DNA from: Phocoena phocoena
Lineage: Eukaryota; Chordata; Mammalia; Artiodactyla; Phocoenidae
Direction of reading: 5' to 3'
Length of the DNA: 64,000 bases
Assembly (NCBI RefSeq): GCF_963924675.1
Contig: NC_089220.1
Span: 48,308,639 to 48,372,638 of the forward strand
The notes under the pieces are model-generated. The model did not search any database and was not told the origin of the DNA. It saw only the letters and a program-made list of their open reading frames with translations. A program made the translations under genes and the position numbers. Position 1 is the stretch's first letter, and the number at the start of each line of letters is the position of its first letter. Of this stretch, positions 1 through 11,662 are shown piece after piece.

Positions 1-284
1 ACGTGCTCAGAAAAGAATGGCCCTGATAAGTATTCTTGTGGGGCATAGGAGCTAAACCAAGTCCTGCACTGCTACCCGTGGCCTAATAGTGAAGACATAT
101 TCCCTGAAAGATTCTCAGTGGTGGGGAGTAGCAAGGTAGAGCTGAACGCTGGATCTTCTCACCCCAGAAACAGAGCCCTCTCCCCCTCCACCCCACACTA
201 GCAGGGCTAAAAGAACCCTCGTCATCTTCTTGTCCTTTCCCTTCACTTTAGGAGGTGGTGCAGTGTTAGGAATAAGGGTAGAGA

Positions 285-512
285 CTGAAGGCCAATCTGC
301 CCACCGGTATTTGAGTCCAAGCGGTCATTACTGATTTACGAACTTGGGCAAATTAACTTCTACATGCCTCGATTTCCTCATCTGCGAAATGGAGGCGATT
401 ATAGTCATACCCCATAGCAGAAATCTGAGGATTAAATGAAATGGTGCACAAAATGATAATAATCGTTCCTGAAACACAGGATTCGTTCCATACCTATTAG
501 CTCCTATTAGTT
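285..512 (+). repeat. MIR SINE (ancient, sense)
   Basis: The core reads as a diverged MIR. A stretch resembling 'gggcaaattaacttctacatgcct' precedes 'tttcctcatctgcgaaatgg', then 'gaggattaaatgaaatg', which is the usual MIR order. It is old and non-coding, and no target duplication is visible. Confidence 0.7.
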
Positions 513-519
513 TTAGAGG

Positions 520-655
520 ACATCGACGCTCAGAGACGGTGAGTGACTCTCTCAGTCGGCAGCCAAACCAGGACCAGTACTTGGTTTCCCGATTCCCCAC
601 AGTGGGATATTCACCACTAAACCTCAATGCTCTCGGGACTCTGAAGTTATTCGGC
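520..655 (-). repeat. MIR SINE fragment (antisense)
   Basis: The stretch 'ctcagagacggtgagtgact' followed by 'cagccaaaccaggacc' matches the reverse complement of the MIR core (gaggttaagtgacttgcccaag, cagagccgggatt). It lies just beside a MIR in the opposite orientation, so the two may have been separate insertions. Confidence 0.5.
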
Positions 656-840
656 CTGTGAGTCATTCTTCCCCACTATGAACACAAGGTGCTTTGGGGA
701 AGCTACAGATTAAACCCAGGCTGAGGGTGGGGCTCGGGGGAATCCTTCTTGTGACCAGGCAACACCATGAAGAAACCTCTCCTCAAGAATCAGTGCCTGG
801 CAAGCTAATCTTCCTGGGCAACAGTTAATTCCCGGCTCTA

Positions 841-1059
841 TTTTTTTTTTTTTTTTTTTTTTTTTTTGCGGTACGCGGGCCTCTCACTGTTGTGGCCTCT
901 CCCGCTGCGGAACACAGGCTCCGGACACGCAGGCTCAGCGGCCATGGCTCACGGGCCCAGCCGCTCCGCGGCATGTGGGATCTTCCCGGACCGGGGCACG
1001 AACCCGTGTCCCCTGCAACGGCAGGCGGACTCTCAACCAGTGCGCCACCAGGGAAGCCC
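841..1059 (-). mobile_element. CHR-type tRNA-derived SINE, short form
   Basis: On the minus strand this is a tRNA-derived SINE with a Pol III A-box region (TGGTGGCGCAcTGG) and a B-box (GGTTCGTGCCC), a GC-rich body and a terminal A-run of about 27 (seen here as T's at 841-867). The flanks carry a target duplication: CCCGGCTCTA at 831-840 and CCCAGCTCTA at 1060-1069. This is the short cetacean form, which lacks the 3' body of the long form. It is probably fairly young, given the long A-tail. Confidence 0.95.
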
Positions 1060-1349
1060 CCCAGCTCTATTTTTAAATCCAGGCTTGCCTTACCCCTCCA
1101 GCAAGTAAACTAACAAGAAATGTTGGACATCTAAGGCAGATGCAGGATAACTCTATCATCAGGGAAGTCACCAGGTGAGCCTTCCTAACCCACCTCGAGG
1201 ACTACATCACATTAGCCTGGAAGGTACAGAATTTAATTTCTATGGAATGTTCTGAGACAGTGCCCAGGATACTCTTTGTTTCGCTTTGATGTTCCATAAA
1301 CAGAGCTTGCTTATTTCTTCCTAGAAATCTTTTTTCAAAAAGGACCCTG

Positions 1350-1655
1350 GGGGCTTCCCTGGTGGCGCAGTGGTTAAGAATCCTCCTGCCAATGCAGGGG
1401 ACACGGGTTCGAGCCCTGGCCCGGGAAGATCCCACGTGCCGCGGAGTAATTAAGCCCGTGAGCCACAACTACTGAGCCCGCGTGCCACAACTACTGAAGC
1501 CCGCGTGCCTAGAGCCCGTGCTCCGCAACGAGAGAAGCCACCGCAATGAGAAGCCTGTGCCCCGTAACCAAGAGTAGCCCCCGCTCGCCACAACTAGAGA
1601 AAGCCCACGCGCAGCAAAGATCCAACACAGACAAAAATAAATAAATAAAATTTTA
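1350..1655 (+). mobile_element. CHR-type tRNA-derived SINE, long form
   Basis: The element begins GGGCTTCCCTGGTGGCGCAG, has the B-box GGTTCGAGCCC, and continues through a body rich in 'ccacaactactgag' and 'gagaagccaccgcaatgag' motifs to an AATAAATAAATAAAA tail. A perfect 13-base target duplication, AAAAAGGACCCTG, flanks it at 1337-1349 and 1656-1668. It lies 290 bases from a short-form SINE in the opposite orientation. Confidence 0.97.
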
Positions 1656-2706
1656 AAAAAGGACCCTGATGTTACCTCACTAACATCAAAAAATTACAAA
1701 GTGGATTGATTCAAGATTTAAAATGGGAAGCTACTTTTGAACCACCAGTAAATAGAACTGTAGTCATGAAAGAGGATTGGATAACGTTCCCACAACCTCC
1801 TACAACCCAATGAAGATCAGACATGGATTACCTCCAAATCAGGAATCTTGGTGCCAAAGGTTACTGGAAGCTTTTAAATGAACAGTTAAATATATATGAT
1901 ATCAAGTCTAAGAAAAATGAGAAGCACAATTATGAATGGTTGGAAAGATTTTGGAAACAAATCTTTGGTTAATTTTAAACTAGTGGCAGATTCTGGCATG
2001 AACTCTGGATTCAAACAGGTCCTTTCTGTTGTTTAAATCCTCTCTCCCTCCCTTCTCTCTCCCTCAAGCATCAGAGAGTGGCTGGTACTTATCTTTATGT
2101 CTACATAGGGAAATCTCTTTCAGACACTAAAATCTCTAGGAATTTGGCCTGCTGCCTTCTGATCTGTTCTTCCATCTCTGGCCCTTATAAAACTCTCAGT
2201 AGGTTAACCTGCCCATTGCTGGGAAGTGTCAACCAACCTCTCTTCAAAGCTAAAAGCTAGATTTTAAAGTGTCCATTTCTTAGGAGATATAATTACATCT
2301 CACCATGAGCCATTCATGCCATCAGTAACTAAACATGAGCCTATACATAAAACAGAAGCCTGTAAAATGCTTCAACAGTCATCAGTGGCCCTGTTTGTGG
2401 GCATTGATACCTGTACTTCTTACATCTACCTGGCAGAGGAGGTCGATGGCAATAGGGAGGCCAGGATTTTGGTCTGTTATCTCTCCTGCGTTATTGAGCA
2501 TCCTAGCTGGATGTTCCTTGGAGTTCTTTAATATCAAAAGTCCCCAAATTATACATATTGACTTATCCAAAACTTGTTCTCCTTTCTGTTTTCTGAATTT
2601 TATTGAGTGAGGAATACAACAAACCAGTTGCCTAGAGCAGGAATATAAGAATATCAGAATCATCTGTCTTTGTTACCCCGTGTTTGATTTAAAGTTCCTC
2701 ATCCAT

Positions 2707-2911
2707 GGGGCTTCCCTGGTGGCACAGTGGTTGAGAGTCCGCCTGTCAATGCAGGGGACACGGGTTCGTGCCCCAGTCCGGGAAGATCCCACATGCCGTG
2801 GAGTGGCTGGGCCCGTGAGCCATGGCCACTGGGCCTGCGCATCCAGAGCCTTGCTCCTCAACGGGAGAGGCCACAGCAGTGAGAGGCCCGCGTACCGCAA
2901 AAAAAAAAAAA
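2707..2911 (+). mobile_element. CHR-type tRNA-derived SINE, short form
   Basis: The 5' end is GGGGCTTCCCTGGTGGCACAG, the B-box is GGTTCGTGCCC, and the body ends CGCGTACCGC followed by an A-run. The target duplication AAAGTTCCTCA is found at 2691-2701 and 2912-2922. The insertion sits just upstream of the L2 segment that follows. Confidence 0.95.
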
Positions 2912-2934
2912 AAAGTTCCTCAGCCTTCATATCT

Positions 2935-3645
2935 GCCATGAAATTATCTCTTCCACCAAACTCTTCCTCTCTATTACCATGGCCATGTCTTATTCCAACA
3001 ATACTCTGGTTTTCCCTAGATGACTGCAATACTTTCTACTTTGTCCTCCTACCTCAGTCTCTCTTCTAAGCCATGCCCAGTAGAAGTCCATCTCTAAAAT
3101 GAAGAGGTTGGCAAGTCACTGCCCTGCTATAATTTTTCAGAATCTCCCTTCCTCATTGCTTGCAGGATACAAGTCTTAATTCCTTTGCATGGCATACAAG
3201 GCCTTCTATAACACCACCCACCTACATCCTAAACTTCTTGGCTAACCTGTTGCAACCCTACATCCACCCGTTCTACACCCACCTTCATGGTTTCTCCTGG
3301 GGCCATGCTCTTTTCTCCTCTGCATCTTGGCATATGCTCTTCCTTTTGCCAGAAACACCCTTATTCTTTCCTCCATTTTTCTGCTGGTGACCCTCACTTA
3401 TCCCTTCAGACTCAGCTTCTCTCAAAAACCTCCCCTGACCATGCAAACAGAGGCAGGTCTTCCTTGCCCCATGAGTGCACAGTGCCTTGCCTCTGTCTCC
3501 ATAGAGGCACTAACTGCAGTGTTTTAACAAGTTGTTATATGTCCACCTCACTCATCAGTATCAGCCCTTAAGGCTAGGGCCAGGTTCCATTCATCTTTAC
3601 TTGTCACATAGCAGACGCTTAACAGAAGTTTGTGTAATGAAAAAG
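2935..3645 (+). repeat. L2 LINE 3' part (sense)
   Basis: The order of segments follows the end of L2 ORF2 and its 3' UTR: 'gactgcaatactttc', 'cttgcaggatacaagtctta', 'ggcatacaaggccttctata', 'catatgctcttccttttgcc', and a closing 'acatagcagacgcttaaca'. The reading frame is broken throughout, so this is a dead copy. Confidence 0.85.
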
Positions 3646-4501
3646 CATCATTGGCAGAAATTCCAAAACTGCTGTTGTTTTCCTTTGGGTGCCTGGGGAA
3701 GGGAAAAAAAGGAAGTTTCTGATATGAGAAGTTGGTCATGGGTTAAGGAACAATGACCCCTCTATTTTTTTTTTTTCAAATCGTCTGCAGAAAGCCATGG
3801 TACATACATACCAAATTCTGAATATTTGTTCTCTAGGTAACCCTAAACAATCCTGGGGCAACTCCTGGTTTCATTTCTGCACCGAATTGCTTATAAAGAA
3901 GCACAGTCTGGCAACAAAAAGTTATTTAGAAAATAAATTTTTAAAAGAAACAGGAAAAAACAAAAAAAGGAAAGAAAGCTATTCTTTACTTGCATTTCCA
4001 GATGCAAGGAGACTTAAAGTACACTAATTTATAAGCCAGAGACTAATTAATAAGGCAGAAACCCTTTTCACATCCCCTCCCGAATTCTCGGGTTTTTGCC
4101 ACCTCACAGCTGTCCCAGAGCCTCTCATGCCAAATCCCCAGACTCTTCCTCTAATCTTGTTAAATACTGTTCCTCCCTCTGTCCTCCCCCCTTGCCTTGC
4201 TCAGCTATTTCTTTACTGTTTTGATTGACTTGCCTTCTCTAGCTAAGCCCTCCCTGCTTTTCCGCCCACATCTCAGTATGGAGTATGGGTCTCTCTCTCC
4301 CCTTCCTTATTCTATTGTCTCCGGAGGGAGCCAGCAACTAACCAGCACTGCGGCTCCTTGAGGGCATGTGTGGCCTGTGCTGGAGACGGAATGGTGAAAT
4401 GAGAATAAGAAGGTGAATTCGTATATTAATAAATCCTGTCCACTCATATGCATGAATGATACATTTAATGGCTTGCTTAACTGTTGTGCCAAATAGTCAT
4501 C
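3646..4501. other. Unassigned stretch
   Basis: I see no gene or confident repeat here. It contains a T-run near 3763-3776 and a pyrimidine-rich part at about 4060-4320 that might be a very old LINE remnant. The ORFs present have no recognisable protein signature. Confidence 0.4.
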
Positions 4502-4516
4502 AAGAATAAACAAATG

Positions 4517-4860
4517 GAGGCTTTCCTGGTGGCACAGTGGTTAAGAATCCACCTGCCAATGCAGGGGACATGGGTTCGAGCCCTGGTCCGGGAAGATCCC
4601 ACATGCTGTGGAGCAACTAATCCTGTGCGCCACAACTACCGAGCCTGCGCTCTAGAGCCCGCATGCCATGACTACTGAAGCCACAACTACTGAAGCCCAT
4701 GTGCCTAGAGCCCGTGCTCTGCAACAAGAGAAGCCACCTCAATGAAAAGCCCGCGCACCGCAACGAAGAGCAGCCCCCACTCAGTGCAACTAGAGAAAGC
4801 CCGTGCAGTAACAAAGACCCAACGCAGCCAAAAATAAAATAAATTTAATAAATTTGAAAA
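4517..4860 (+). mobile_element. CHR-type tRNA-derived SINE, long form
   Basis: It begins GAGGCTTTCCTGGTGGCACAG and runs through B-box GGTTCGAGCCC and the long-form body to an AAATAAAATAAATTTAATAAA tail. An imperfect target duplication is visible: AAGAATAAACAAATG at 4502-4516 and AAGGAATAAATAAATG at 4861-4876. Divergence is higher than in other copies here, suggesting an older insertion. Confidence 0.92.
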
Positions 4861-4876
4861 AAGGAATAAATAAATG

Positions 4877-6524
4877 AATCATTGAGCTGTTATCTTATCA
4901 CAGAAAATCCAGAATTCCAGGCATTTCTTGGATCAGCTAAAAGGAATGGAAGTCTCTTTAAAGACTTCTTTTGAAAAAGAGGCATAGTCATGATCCGATC
5001 TCTGTGTCAGCACGATCATTCCCTCCCCCGAGACATCTGAGCCTACCCCCGGCTGTTAGGGAGCCAAGGAGACTGAATCATATTTGGTTTAAAGAGAGTC
5101 AGGGGTCAGGGTGGGTAGAACTAATCTTTCTTGAGAGAGAGAGAGAGAGAGAGTGCCGCTGACCCTCCCAAATGGGAAATGTCAGTCTCTGCTGCATAGC
5201 TCAGCACAAAAGTTAATAGGACAAGGGGTTTGCCAAGCCATGGCCACCTCTTCCTCCAGAGAAGCACGAGTTCTCCTTTCCCTTTGCCTGGGCGGGGCTA
5301 ACTAGGGGGCTAACTGGATAGTGTGAAGTTCCCCAGATTCTTCCCTCACATTGCCTGAAATGTCACCGTGATTGAACTCATTTGGGTTGTTAACCCAAGT
5401 GTATGTATGTTTGTACTACATACATAAAGCCCTGGGGAGGTTGCCAATGATCAACGAGTTCAAGAAATTTGCTTTCCTAACAAATACAAGAGTTGATGGG
5501 AAGGGAAGGAGGGAGGGTGTGGGCTCAGAGAAAAAGGGTAGATGGAAGCCGAGGGGGTGCTGGAGGAGGGTTAATCATGAAGCGGGAGGTCTTGGTGAAG
5601 AGACACCGGGTATGGAGGGACACAGAAAGGACGCACACAGGAGCTGGGGAAGGCAGCTGAATCAGAGCTGGAGACAGGCAAGAAAGAGCCATAGAGGCCT
5701 GGCTGTGGATCCAAACAGCTGGGCACAGGGAGGGTTTGGCCAGCTTAAGTAGGAACAAAGGCCAGACACTCCCTGAGCGGACACTGCCTGCTTCATATCT
5801 GAAGTTCTGGTCTTCCCAGCAAATGTTTCAAACCCTCCACCAGTGGAAGGTAGGGCTGGACTGTCCACTAGGGTAATGAAAGAATTTAAACCAAGTGCAT
5901 TCTTACCATAAAAACAAAGAGCAATTCTGCAAAATACAACTTGTCCCCTCTAAAAGTCTCAGAAGATGCATACAGAAAAGCAGGGACAACAGGAAACAAG
6001 CAACAAGATCAAGAAGAGGGAGTCAGCAATGAAGTTTGGCAGACACAAGCAAAGTCTGGGAAAAGCAATCCTTTGAAAAGAATGTCAGAATTAAAGGATA
6101 CGAATCAGTGAGATTAACATCACAGGAGTAAATCATTTGAAATGTCTTGAAAGAAAAGCTATACGATAATAACTCCAGTAATTTGCAGGCAAGGCAGAAA
6201 GGCAAGATTTGATTTCCTCTGCCAAATACATTCCCAGAAGGGGTGATCTATTTTGATGGTAAATAAGGTGGCAAAAGGCTGGGCAATAAAAGATGTTTGG
6301 GGACCTTCTGTCATCGTGTCTTGGGTGATTTCCCTACTGTAAAGAATATTCGTAGGTTTGCTTATGACCTTGATCTCCCCAGCTCTAGTTTTCTCATAAG
6401 TCTTTAAGTTTCTCGCTTTGGATTTTCCTGTGATAGAATTTAAGAAACAGAACCATGGGTGCTGGGGAGGGAATTGTGATGTTGACTGTTGGGTGGTGAA
6501 TCTGTCTCTACTCCCAAGTCCGCT
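4877..6524. other. Unassigned, mostly unique stretch
   Basis: No gene, RNA gene or clear repeat was recognised apart from a short GA run. The longest ORF (5372-5752, plus strand, 126 codons) is purine-rich and has no domain, signal peptide or splice-site context that I can support, so it is not called. Confidence 0.4.
5132..5153. repeat. (GA)n microsatellite
   Basis: About ten uninterrupted GA units, flanked by non-repetitive sequence. Confidence 0.9.
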
Positions 6525-6625
6525 GGAGTCTAACTAGACTGAGTGCTGTCTGAGGGCAGGGCTGTATCTCTGGTCTCTGTATGCTGTGTGTGCTCAGTAC
6601 ATGTTTGTTAACTTTAGGGGAATCT
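6525..6625 (+). repeat. L2 3' end fragment (sense)
   Basis: The motif 'tgctgtctgagggcagggct' followed by 'gctcagtacatgtttgttaa' matches the L2 3' UTR (gagggcagggactgt ... gtgctcaataaatatttgttga). Confidence 0.65.
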
Positions 6626-7249
6626 GAACCATTAGGTCCCGTGGAAGAAAGTTATGAGTACTACTGACCACTTTGAAGATACAAGAGCATACATTTTACA
6701 GAATTTTAAGAGAAGGAGCAAACGAACCACCAAGGCTGCTTAAAATATGACCCAAAATGTTTTAGGAATCAGAAAATGAGAAGAGAAGGAAAATGTGCTA
6801 TTGATGCTGAAACAGGAAAGACCTTGAAATGCCAACCAAGTAAGAATATTAAACCGAGAGGCAAAATCTGTTATTTACTTAGATGGTAATGAAGGCCCAG
6901 TATATGTAGAAAGCTCTTGTGAAGGTTTGTCAGTTGATGGCTCGCCTCACAATCTGTAAACTTGGAAAGTGCATTTTCAGTAATGTGAAATATTTGCTAT
7001 AACTTCCCATGAAATGTTACAAAAATGATTCAAGTTACTTTTGTAAGAAGTTATTCAACATTCTTTAAGTATTACTTGTATGATTACACAGGGTAATTTC
7101 AGCAGAGAAGATTCGCTGGTGTATAGTAAATGTGAAAATCTCAAATGACTGATTTGGCAAATGTCGTCAATAAATAAGATTTCTTAGCAAATTGCTACTT
7201 TCACTTGTACAGTTTTCTCAAAGGAAATGGCTGGGTTAGTTATTACCCC
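6626..7249. other. Unassigned AT-rich stretch
   Basis: I see no gene or recognisable repeat. The composition is AT-rich, with no long ORF in either strand. Confidence 0.4.
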
Positions 7250-7465
7250 TGCTCCTCCTCAAATCACCTATTTCTTATCCTGATCATAGCTCTTATCACA
7301 CTGTATTGTCCTTGTGTGTTTCCCTTTCTCCATCCTCTACCACCTGTGGAATTCTAGAACACATAGGTCATGTCCCACTCAATGCTGTATCTCTGGTACA
7401 GTGTGCAGTGCACAGCACATAGTAGGTGTGCAATAAATATTTGTTGCATGTATGAATGAAGGCAA
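7250..7465 (+). repeat. L2 3' end (sense)
   Basis: The sequence follows the L2 3' UTR well: 'agctcttatcacactgtatt', 'tggtacagtgtgcagtgcac', 'gcacatagtaggtgtgcaat' and a final 'aaatatttgttgcatg' plus 'aatgaa'. The copy is truncated at its 5' side. Confidence 0.85.
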
Positions 7466-8234
7466 AAGCATTTCAAGTGAGGTACAGAGATTAATTTTAG
7501 GAGGAAGATTATAAGCCAAACATCTGTAGATTTATTTATAATTTTAAAAAATTACATCCTACAGTATCACGTTGGAAAGCAAGTCTGTCATTAGTTATAC
7601 ATTGTCATTAATGGCTTTGTTTTCAAATGAAAAGAGTGGGTTGCCTGCTCAAGACCAGTAATTGTCACTGATTCTTTCCCAGCTCAAAATACTGAAATTC
7701 ACCCAGACCACAGCCAAGCCATTTGTTTGCTGTTAAATATTAACAGACATTCCCCCTAACTCCCCACCACCAAATTTTTGCATCTAGAAAGTGGAGTTAT
7801 ACTAGCTGAAAACTGACAGCATAAATATGACTTAAAAAAAAAAATCCCTTTAAACACACTTGGTGCTCTGATATAAGCATGGGAAACTACATGACCTGAA
7901 TCCTTACTTAAGGATTACATACATCACTGGTTTTATTCCTGAAGAAGTGGCAACAATAACCTCAAATAATGCAGTCAAGAGGGAAAAAAGTTGTACTTGC
8001 CCATAACGGAGAGGACACCACTAGAGAAAAATAAGATTTCAAGGAAGAAACCAAAGTGTTCAGAATGACTGGACTTGCTTAATCGTTAGCGAGACAGACT
8101 CCCATTTTATTCTGTAATAATAGTCTAGGGAAATTCTTCAAAGACCCGCCACTTACAACAATCATCAGATGGGAAAATAAAGACACCTTTCTACCCCTAA
8201 ATTTCTAGGAAGATAACTGTGTGCTCAACTTGAT
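7466..8234. other. Unassigned stretch
   Basis: No gene, RNA gene or repeat was recognised. It is AT-rich, with an A-run near 7833-7843. Confidence 0.4.
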
Positions 8235-8310
8235 TAGCCAGGGTCTTGATGGTGCCTGATACATAGTAAGCACTCACTAAATCTTTGTTAAGTGAATGAG
8301 TGAACTTTAC
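8235..8310 (+). repeat. L2/MIR 3' tail fragment
   Basis: 'gatacatagtaagcactcac' followed by 'taaatctttgttaagtgaat' is the 3' tail shared by L2 and related elements. It is too short to place in a subfamily. Confidence 0.6.
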
Positions 8311-8989
8311 AAGAATTACCCATTATTCACATTTATAATACATGTAAATGATGAGGGTTATGAAGTGGCACCACGCTCTAAACCAACTGAGCTGATGGCC
8401 AGGATTAGGTTAGTATTAACAAAAGATAAAAGCTGCTGGCTCCGGTACGGATGGTGAAACTAGGTGTACCACATTACAAAAAGCAGTTACAATGAACGCT
8501 TCTGTGCAGATGTTGTGTGGAATGATAGGTATGCACACGGGGCATCAAGTCATGTCATCTCACTACTTTGACAACCAGCTTGTCTCCTCCACTCTGAGGG
8601 AAGCCGCTTCATAACATAAGGGATCAGTTTCTCCCACTTCATATCTGGAAAGGTGTTAATCATGCACCCTCTAGGGCTGCTGAAGGAGAAAAGGCATCCT
8701 CTGCCCACTCTAGATTTGGGTACAGATGCTCCTGGGGTAGCCTTCTTCTTCTCATGGTCAGTCAATAGGGAGAACGTCGTGAACGTGGGCTCCACGAGCA
8801 ATGTTCTCTGCTTGCAATCTGTTCTCTTCTGACCCTCAGTAACCAGAGGTCAGCAATCTCTTCAGCCTCACAGGTGCCACAGAAGTCCCCACAGTTGCCC
8901 TTGGCAGGTTTTAGGAAAAAATAGAAGAGGGGAAATAAGGGGGAAGATTAAGAGGGAAGGGTTCATTTTTCTCATGAGAGCCGTTTTTT
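8311..8989. other. Unassigned stretch
   Basis: No feature recognised. A minus-strand ORF at 8550-8801 (83 codons) has no family signature and is not called. Confidence 0.4.
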
Positions 8990-9004
8990 AAAATAAGACC
9001 TCTG

Positions 9005-9355
9005 GGGACTTCCCTGGTGGTGCAGTGGTTAAGAATCCGCCTGCCAATGCAGGTTCGAGCCCTGGTCGGGGAAGATCCCACATGCCGCGGAGCAATGAAG
9101 CCCGTGCACCAGAACTACTGAGCCTGCGCTCTACAACCCACGAGCCACAACTACTGAGCCCATGTGCCACAACTACTGAAGCCCACATGCCTAGAGCCTG
9201 TGCTCCGCAACAAGAGAGGCCACCATAGTGAGAAGCCTGCGCACTGCAGCAGAGAGTAGGACCCGCTCACCACAACTAGAGAAAGCCCGCGCACAGCGAC
9301 AAAGACCCAACACAGCCAAAAATAAATAAATTAAATAAATAAATTTATAAAAAAT
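9005..9355 (+). mobile_element. CHR-type tRNA-derived SINE, long form
   Basis: Starts GGGGACTTCCCTGGTGGTGCAG and ends in an AAATAAATAAATTAAATAAA-type tail. The target duplication is AAAATAAGACCTCTG at 8990-9004 and AAAATAACACCTCTG at 9356-9370. The B-box is GGTTCGAGCCC. About 7 bases (ggggaca in other copies) are missing just before it. Confidence 0.95.
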
Positions 9356-9370
9356 AAAATAACACCTCTG

Positions 9371-9689
9371 AAAACAGAACTCAACTGAGAGCCAAATAAA
9401 CAAGAAGCAACGTAACTTACTTTATTTTAAGAGGATAAAAATGAGAACTTGACCTTAAAATGAAGGGAAAAATACCACCACCACCACATGAAGAGGAAGA
9501 AAAGACCAAGAGACAACTGTGTTGCTTGTAAAACTGCCAGAGGCAAATTCTAATTCACTGAGTAGTAGTATTCTTTGGGGGGCAAGATAAACTTTCAGTT
9601 TAAAAAAGTGGGGATATCCCTGGATTGGTCATTTAAAAGCATTTACTTTTTATCTAAAATTGGGTATAATTTATACATTCAGCTACACA
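9371..9689. other. Unassigned stretch
   Basis: I see no gene or named repeat in this interval. Confidence 0.35.
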
Positions 9690-9898
9690 ATTATTTATTG
9701 GAAGCTTATTAGGTGCCAGCGGAAAACAAAATAGTTGAAGGCTCTTATCTGAAGGAGTTTATATGACGGTAGGGGAATCAAAAATAAAATAGTTAACAAA
9801 TAGATACTTGTTATGTCAAGCAGCATTAAGTCTTGAGAAGAAAAATAAAGGGGAACAGAGTGGCATACAATATTTTAAGCAGGATGGTCAGGAAGGCT

Positions 9899-11070
9899 AC
9901 TGGTTACTCCCTGATTTCCACCTTTTGCCCACTCTTTTCAATTAACTCTCCACCCTCTTTGGTTTGCTCTGGGCCTGATGGTATCTCCAAGATGGCCTCC
10001 AATTATTCTTGCCTCCTGCTATTCATAGCTTGTGTGGTCTCATCCCCTAGATGGATCTATATGACTAGTAGAATGCAGCCAAGGTGACAATGTGTGATTT
10101 CCAAGGCTGGTTCATAAAAGACCCTATAGCTTCCACCTGGGTTCTTGGATCACTCACTCTGGGGGGAAGCCAGGTACCATGTTGTATGGACACTCACGTA
10201 GCCCTGTGGAGGCCCACCTGGGGGCAGGATTTTAGGCCTCCTACCAAAAACCAGCAACAGCTTGCCAACCATGTTAAGTGAGCCACCTTGGAAATGAGTC
10301 TTCCACCCCTTCAAAAAAACTGAAATCTTGACTGCTATCTTATGTGAGACCTGGGGCCAGAAACCTCAAGATAAGCTGCTTCCGAATTCCTGACCCACAG
10401 AAACTGTAAGAGATAATAAATGTTTATTGTTTCAAGCTGCTGTTTTTTGTTTTGTTTTGGTTTTGTTTTTTTGTTTTGTTTTGTAGTATGCGGGCCTCTC
10501 ACTGTTGTGGCCTCTCCCGTTGCGGAGCACAGGCTCCGGACGCGCGGGCTCAGTGGCCATGGCTCACGGGCCCAGCCACTCCGTGGCATGTGGGATCCTC
10601 TTGGACTGGGGCATGAACCCGCGTCCCCTGCATCGGCAGGCGGACTCTCAACCACTGCGCCACCAGGGAAGCCCCAAGCCGTTGTGTTTTCGGGTAATTT
10701 GTGATGCAACAATAGAGAACGTGTACAGTACTCAACTGCCTTGGACTCGGGTTTCCAGCTGTGTTTGGCCAACACACCAAAAGTGAGGTCAGTGTGTTTA
10801 TTCCTACACATTCTGCTCTGGCCCTGGTCTCCTCCCCGCAGTGACCACAGCTCCCTCTGGGCAGCCCCATGGGTCTCCAGGGCTGCAGCTTTCTCAGCGC
10901 TCCTGCAACGCTATTTCTTCCTTTTGCCCCTTCAAGCCTAGACGTGGCATCAAATCTTGCTGTTGGTTTCCTTAACCATGCACACACCTCTGTAACAAGT
11001 CCCTTCATTCTTGTAAGAAACGTGTGTCTTCTATTTCCTACCAAGACTCGGGCTGATACAAAGACCTCCT
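9899..11070 (+). repeat. MaLR/ERVL-type LTR sequence inside the L2, interrupted by a SINE
   Basis: The 3' half of the first part ('gaaactgtaagagataataa atgtttattgtttcaag' ... 'gggtaatttgtgatgcaaca atagagaac') matches the end of an MLT1-like LTR. The following piece (about 10741-11064) ends 'tgtgtcttctatttcctacc' and 'gggctgatacaa', typical of another ERVL/MaLR LTR end. No internal retroviral gene remains. The exact subfamily is not certain by eye. Confidence 0.6.
10444..10674 (-). mobile_element. CHR-type tRNA-derived SINE, short form
   Basis: Short-form SINE on the minus strand with a 3' tail of (CAAAA)n-like pattern (seen as TTTTG repeats at 10444-10493) instead of pure A. It is inserted within the LTR's terminal part. 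The target duplication is CAAGCTGCTGT at 10433-10443 and CAAGCCGTTGT at 10675-10685. Confidence 0.95.
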
Positions 11071-11611
11071 TGTAGGAGCCAACATTTGGAGACTTGAAGG
11101 AAGTGATGTCAGGAAGAACATTCCCACAAGTGCAAAGACCCTGGGATGAGGGAATGCTTGATGTATTCAAAGAACAGCAAAGAGGTCAGCATGGGTAGAG
11201 TAGAATGCATGAACAGGAAAGTGAAGGGGAGAGGCAGTCAGGGGCCATGTCAGGCAGCATTCTGTGGGTCATGGTTGCGTTCTGAGTGTTAGGTACAGCT
11301 GTGGGTGGGTGGGAGTGGTCTGAACAGGGGCGTGGCATGATCTGACTTTCATTATGAGACCTGGATGTAAGTAGATATAATAGAAACTCAGAGACCAGTC
11401 AGGAGACTCTTTTAGAATTTACAAAGATAAGGAGGCTTGGGTATGATGAATAAAGGTTGTGAGAAAAGATTGAATTCAGGATATATTTTGAAACCAGACC
11501 TGTAAGAATTTGCTGCTAAATTGAATGTGGGAGAAGGAAGAGTAAGAAAGACTCTAAAGTGAATGATGAAGGCTGGAGCTATTTATTGAGATGAACACAA
11601 GGGAGAGTGAG

Positions 11612-11612
<1 letters not shown>

Positions 11613-11660
<48 letters not shown>
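11613..11660. repeat. (GT)n microsatellite
   Basis: About 20 GT units after a short degenerate GAGTGT lead-in, embedded in the L2 remnant. Length variation between individuals is likely. Confidence 0.95.

Positions 11661-11662
<2 letters not shown>

Noticed and set aside
10335..11170. Two long minus-strand ORFs (158 and 206 codons)
   Set aside because: Both run through the tRNA-derived SINE and LTR sequence in the antisense-to-LTR direction. Their peptides contain the typical SINE translation (VAQWLRVRLPMQGTR), which appears wherever this SINE is read in frame.
11613..11660. GT repeat as a Z-DNA regulatory element
   Set aside because: GT tracts of this length occur every few tens of kilobases in mammals, and nothing nearby suggests a promoter.
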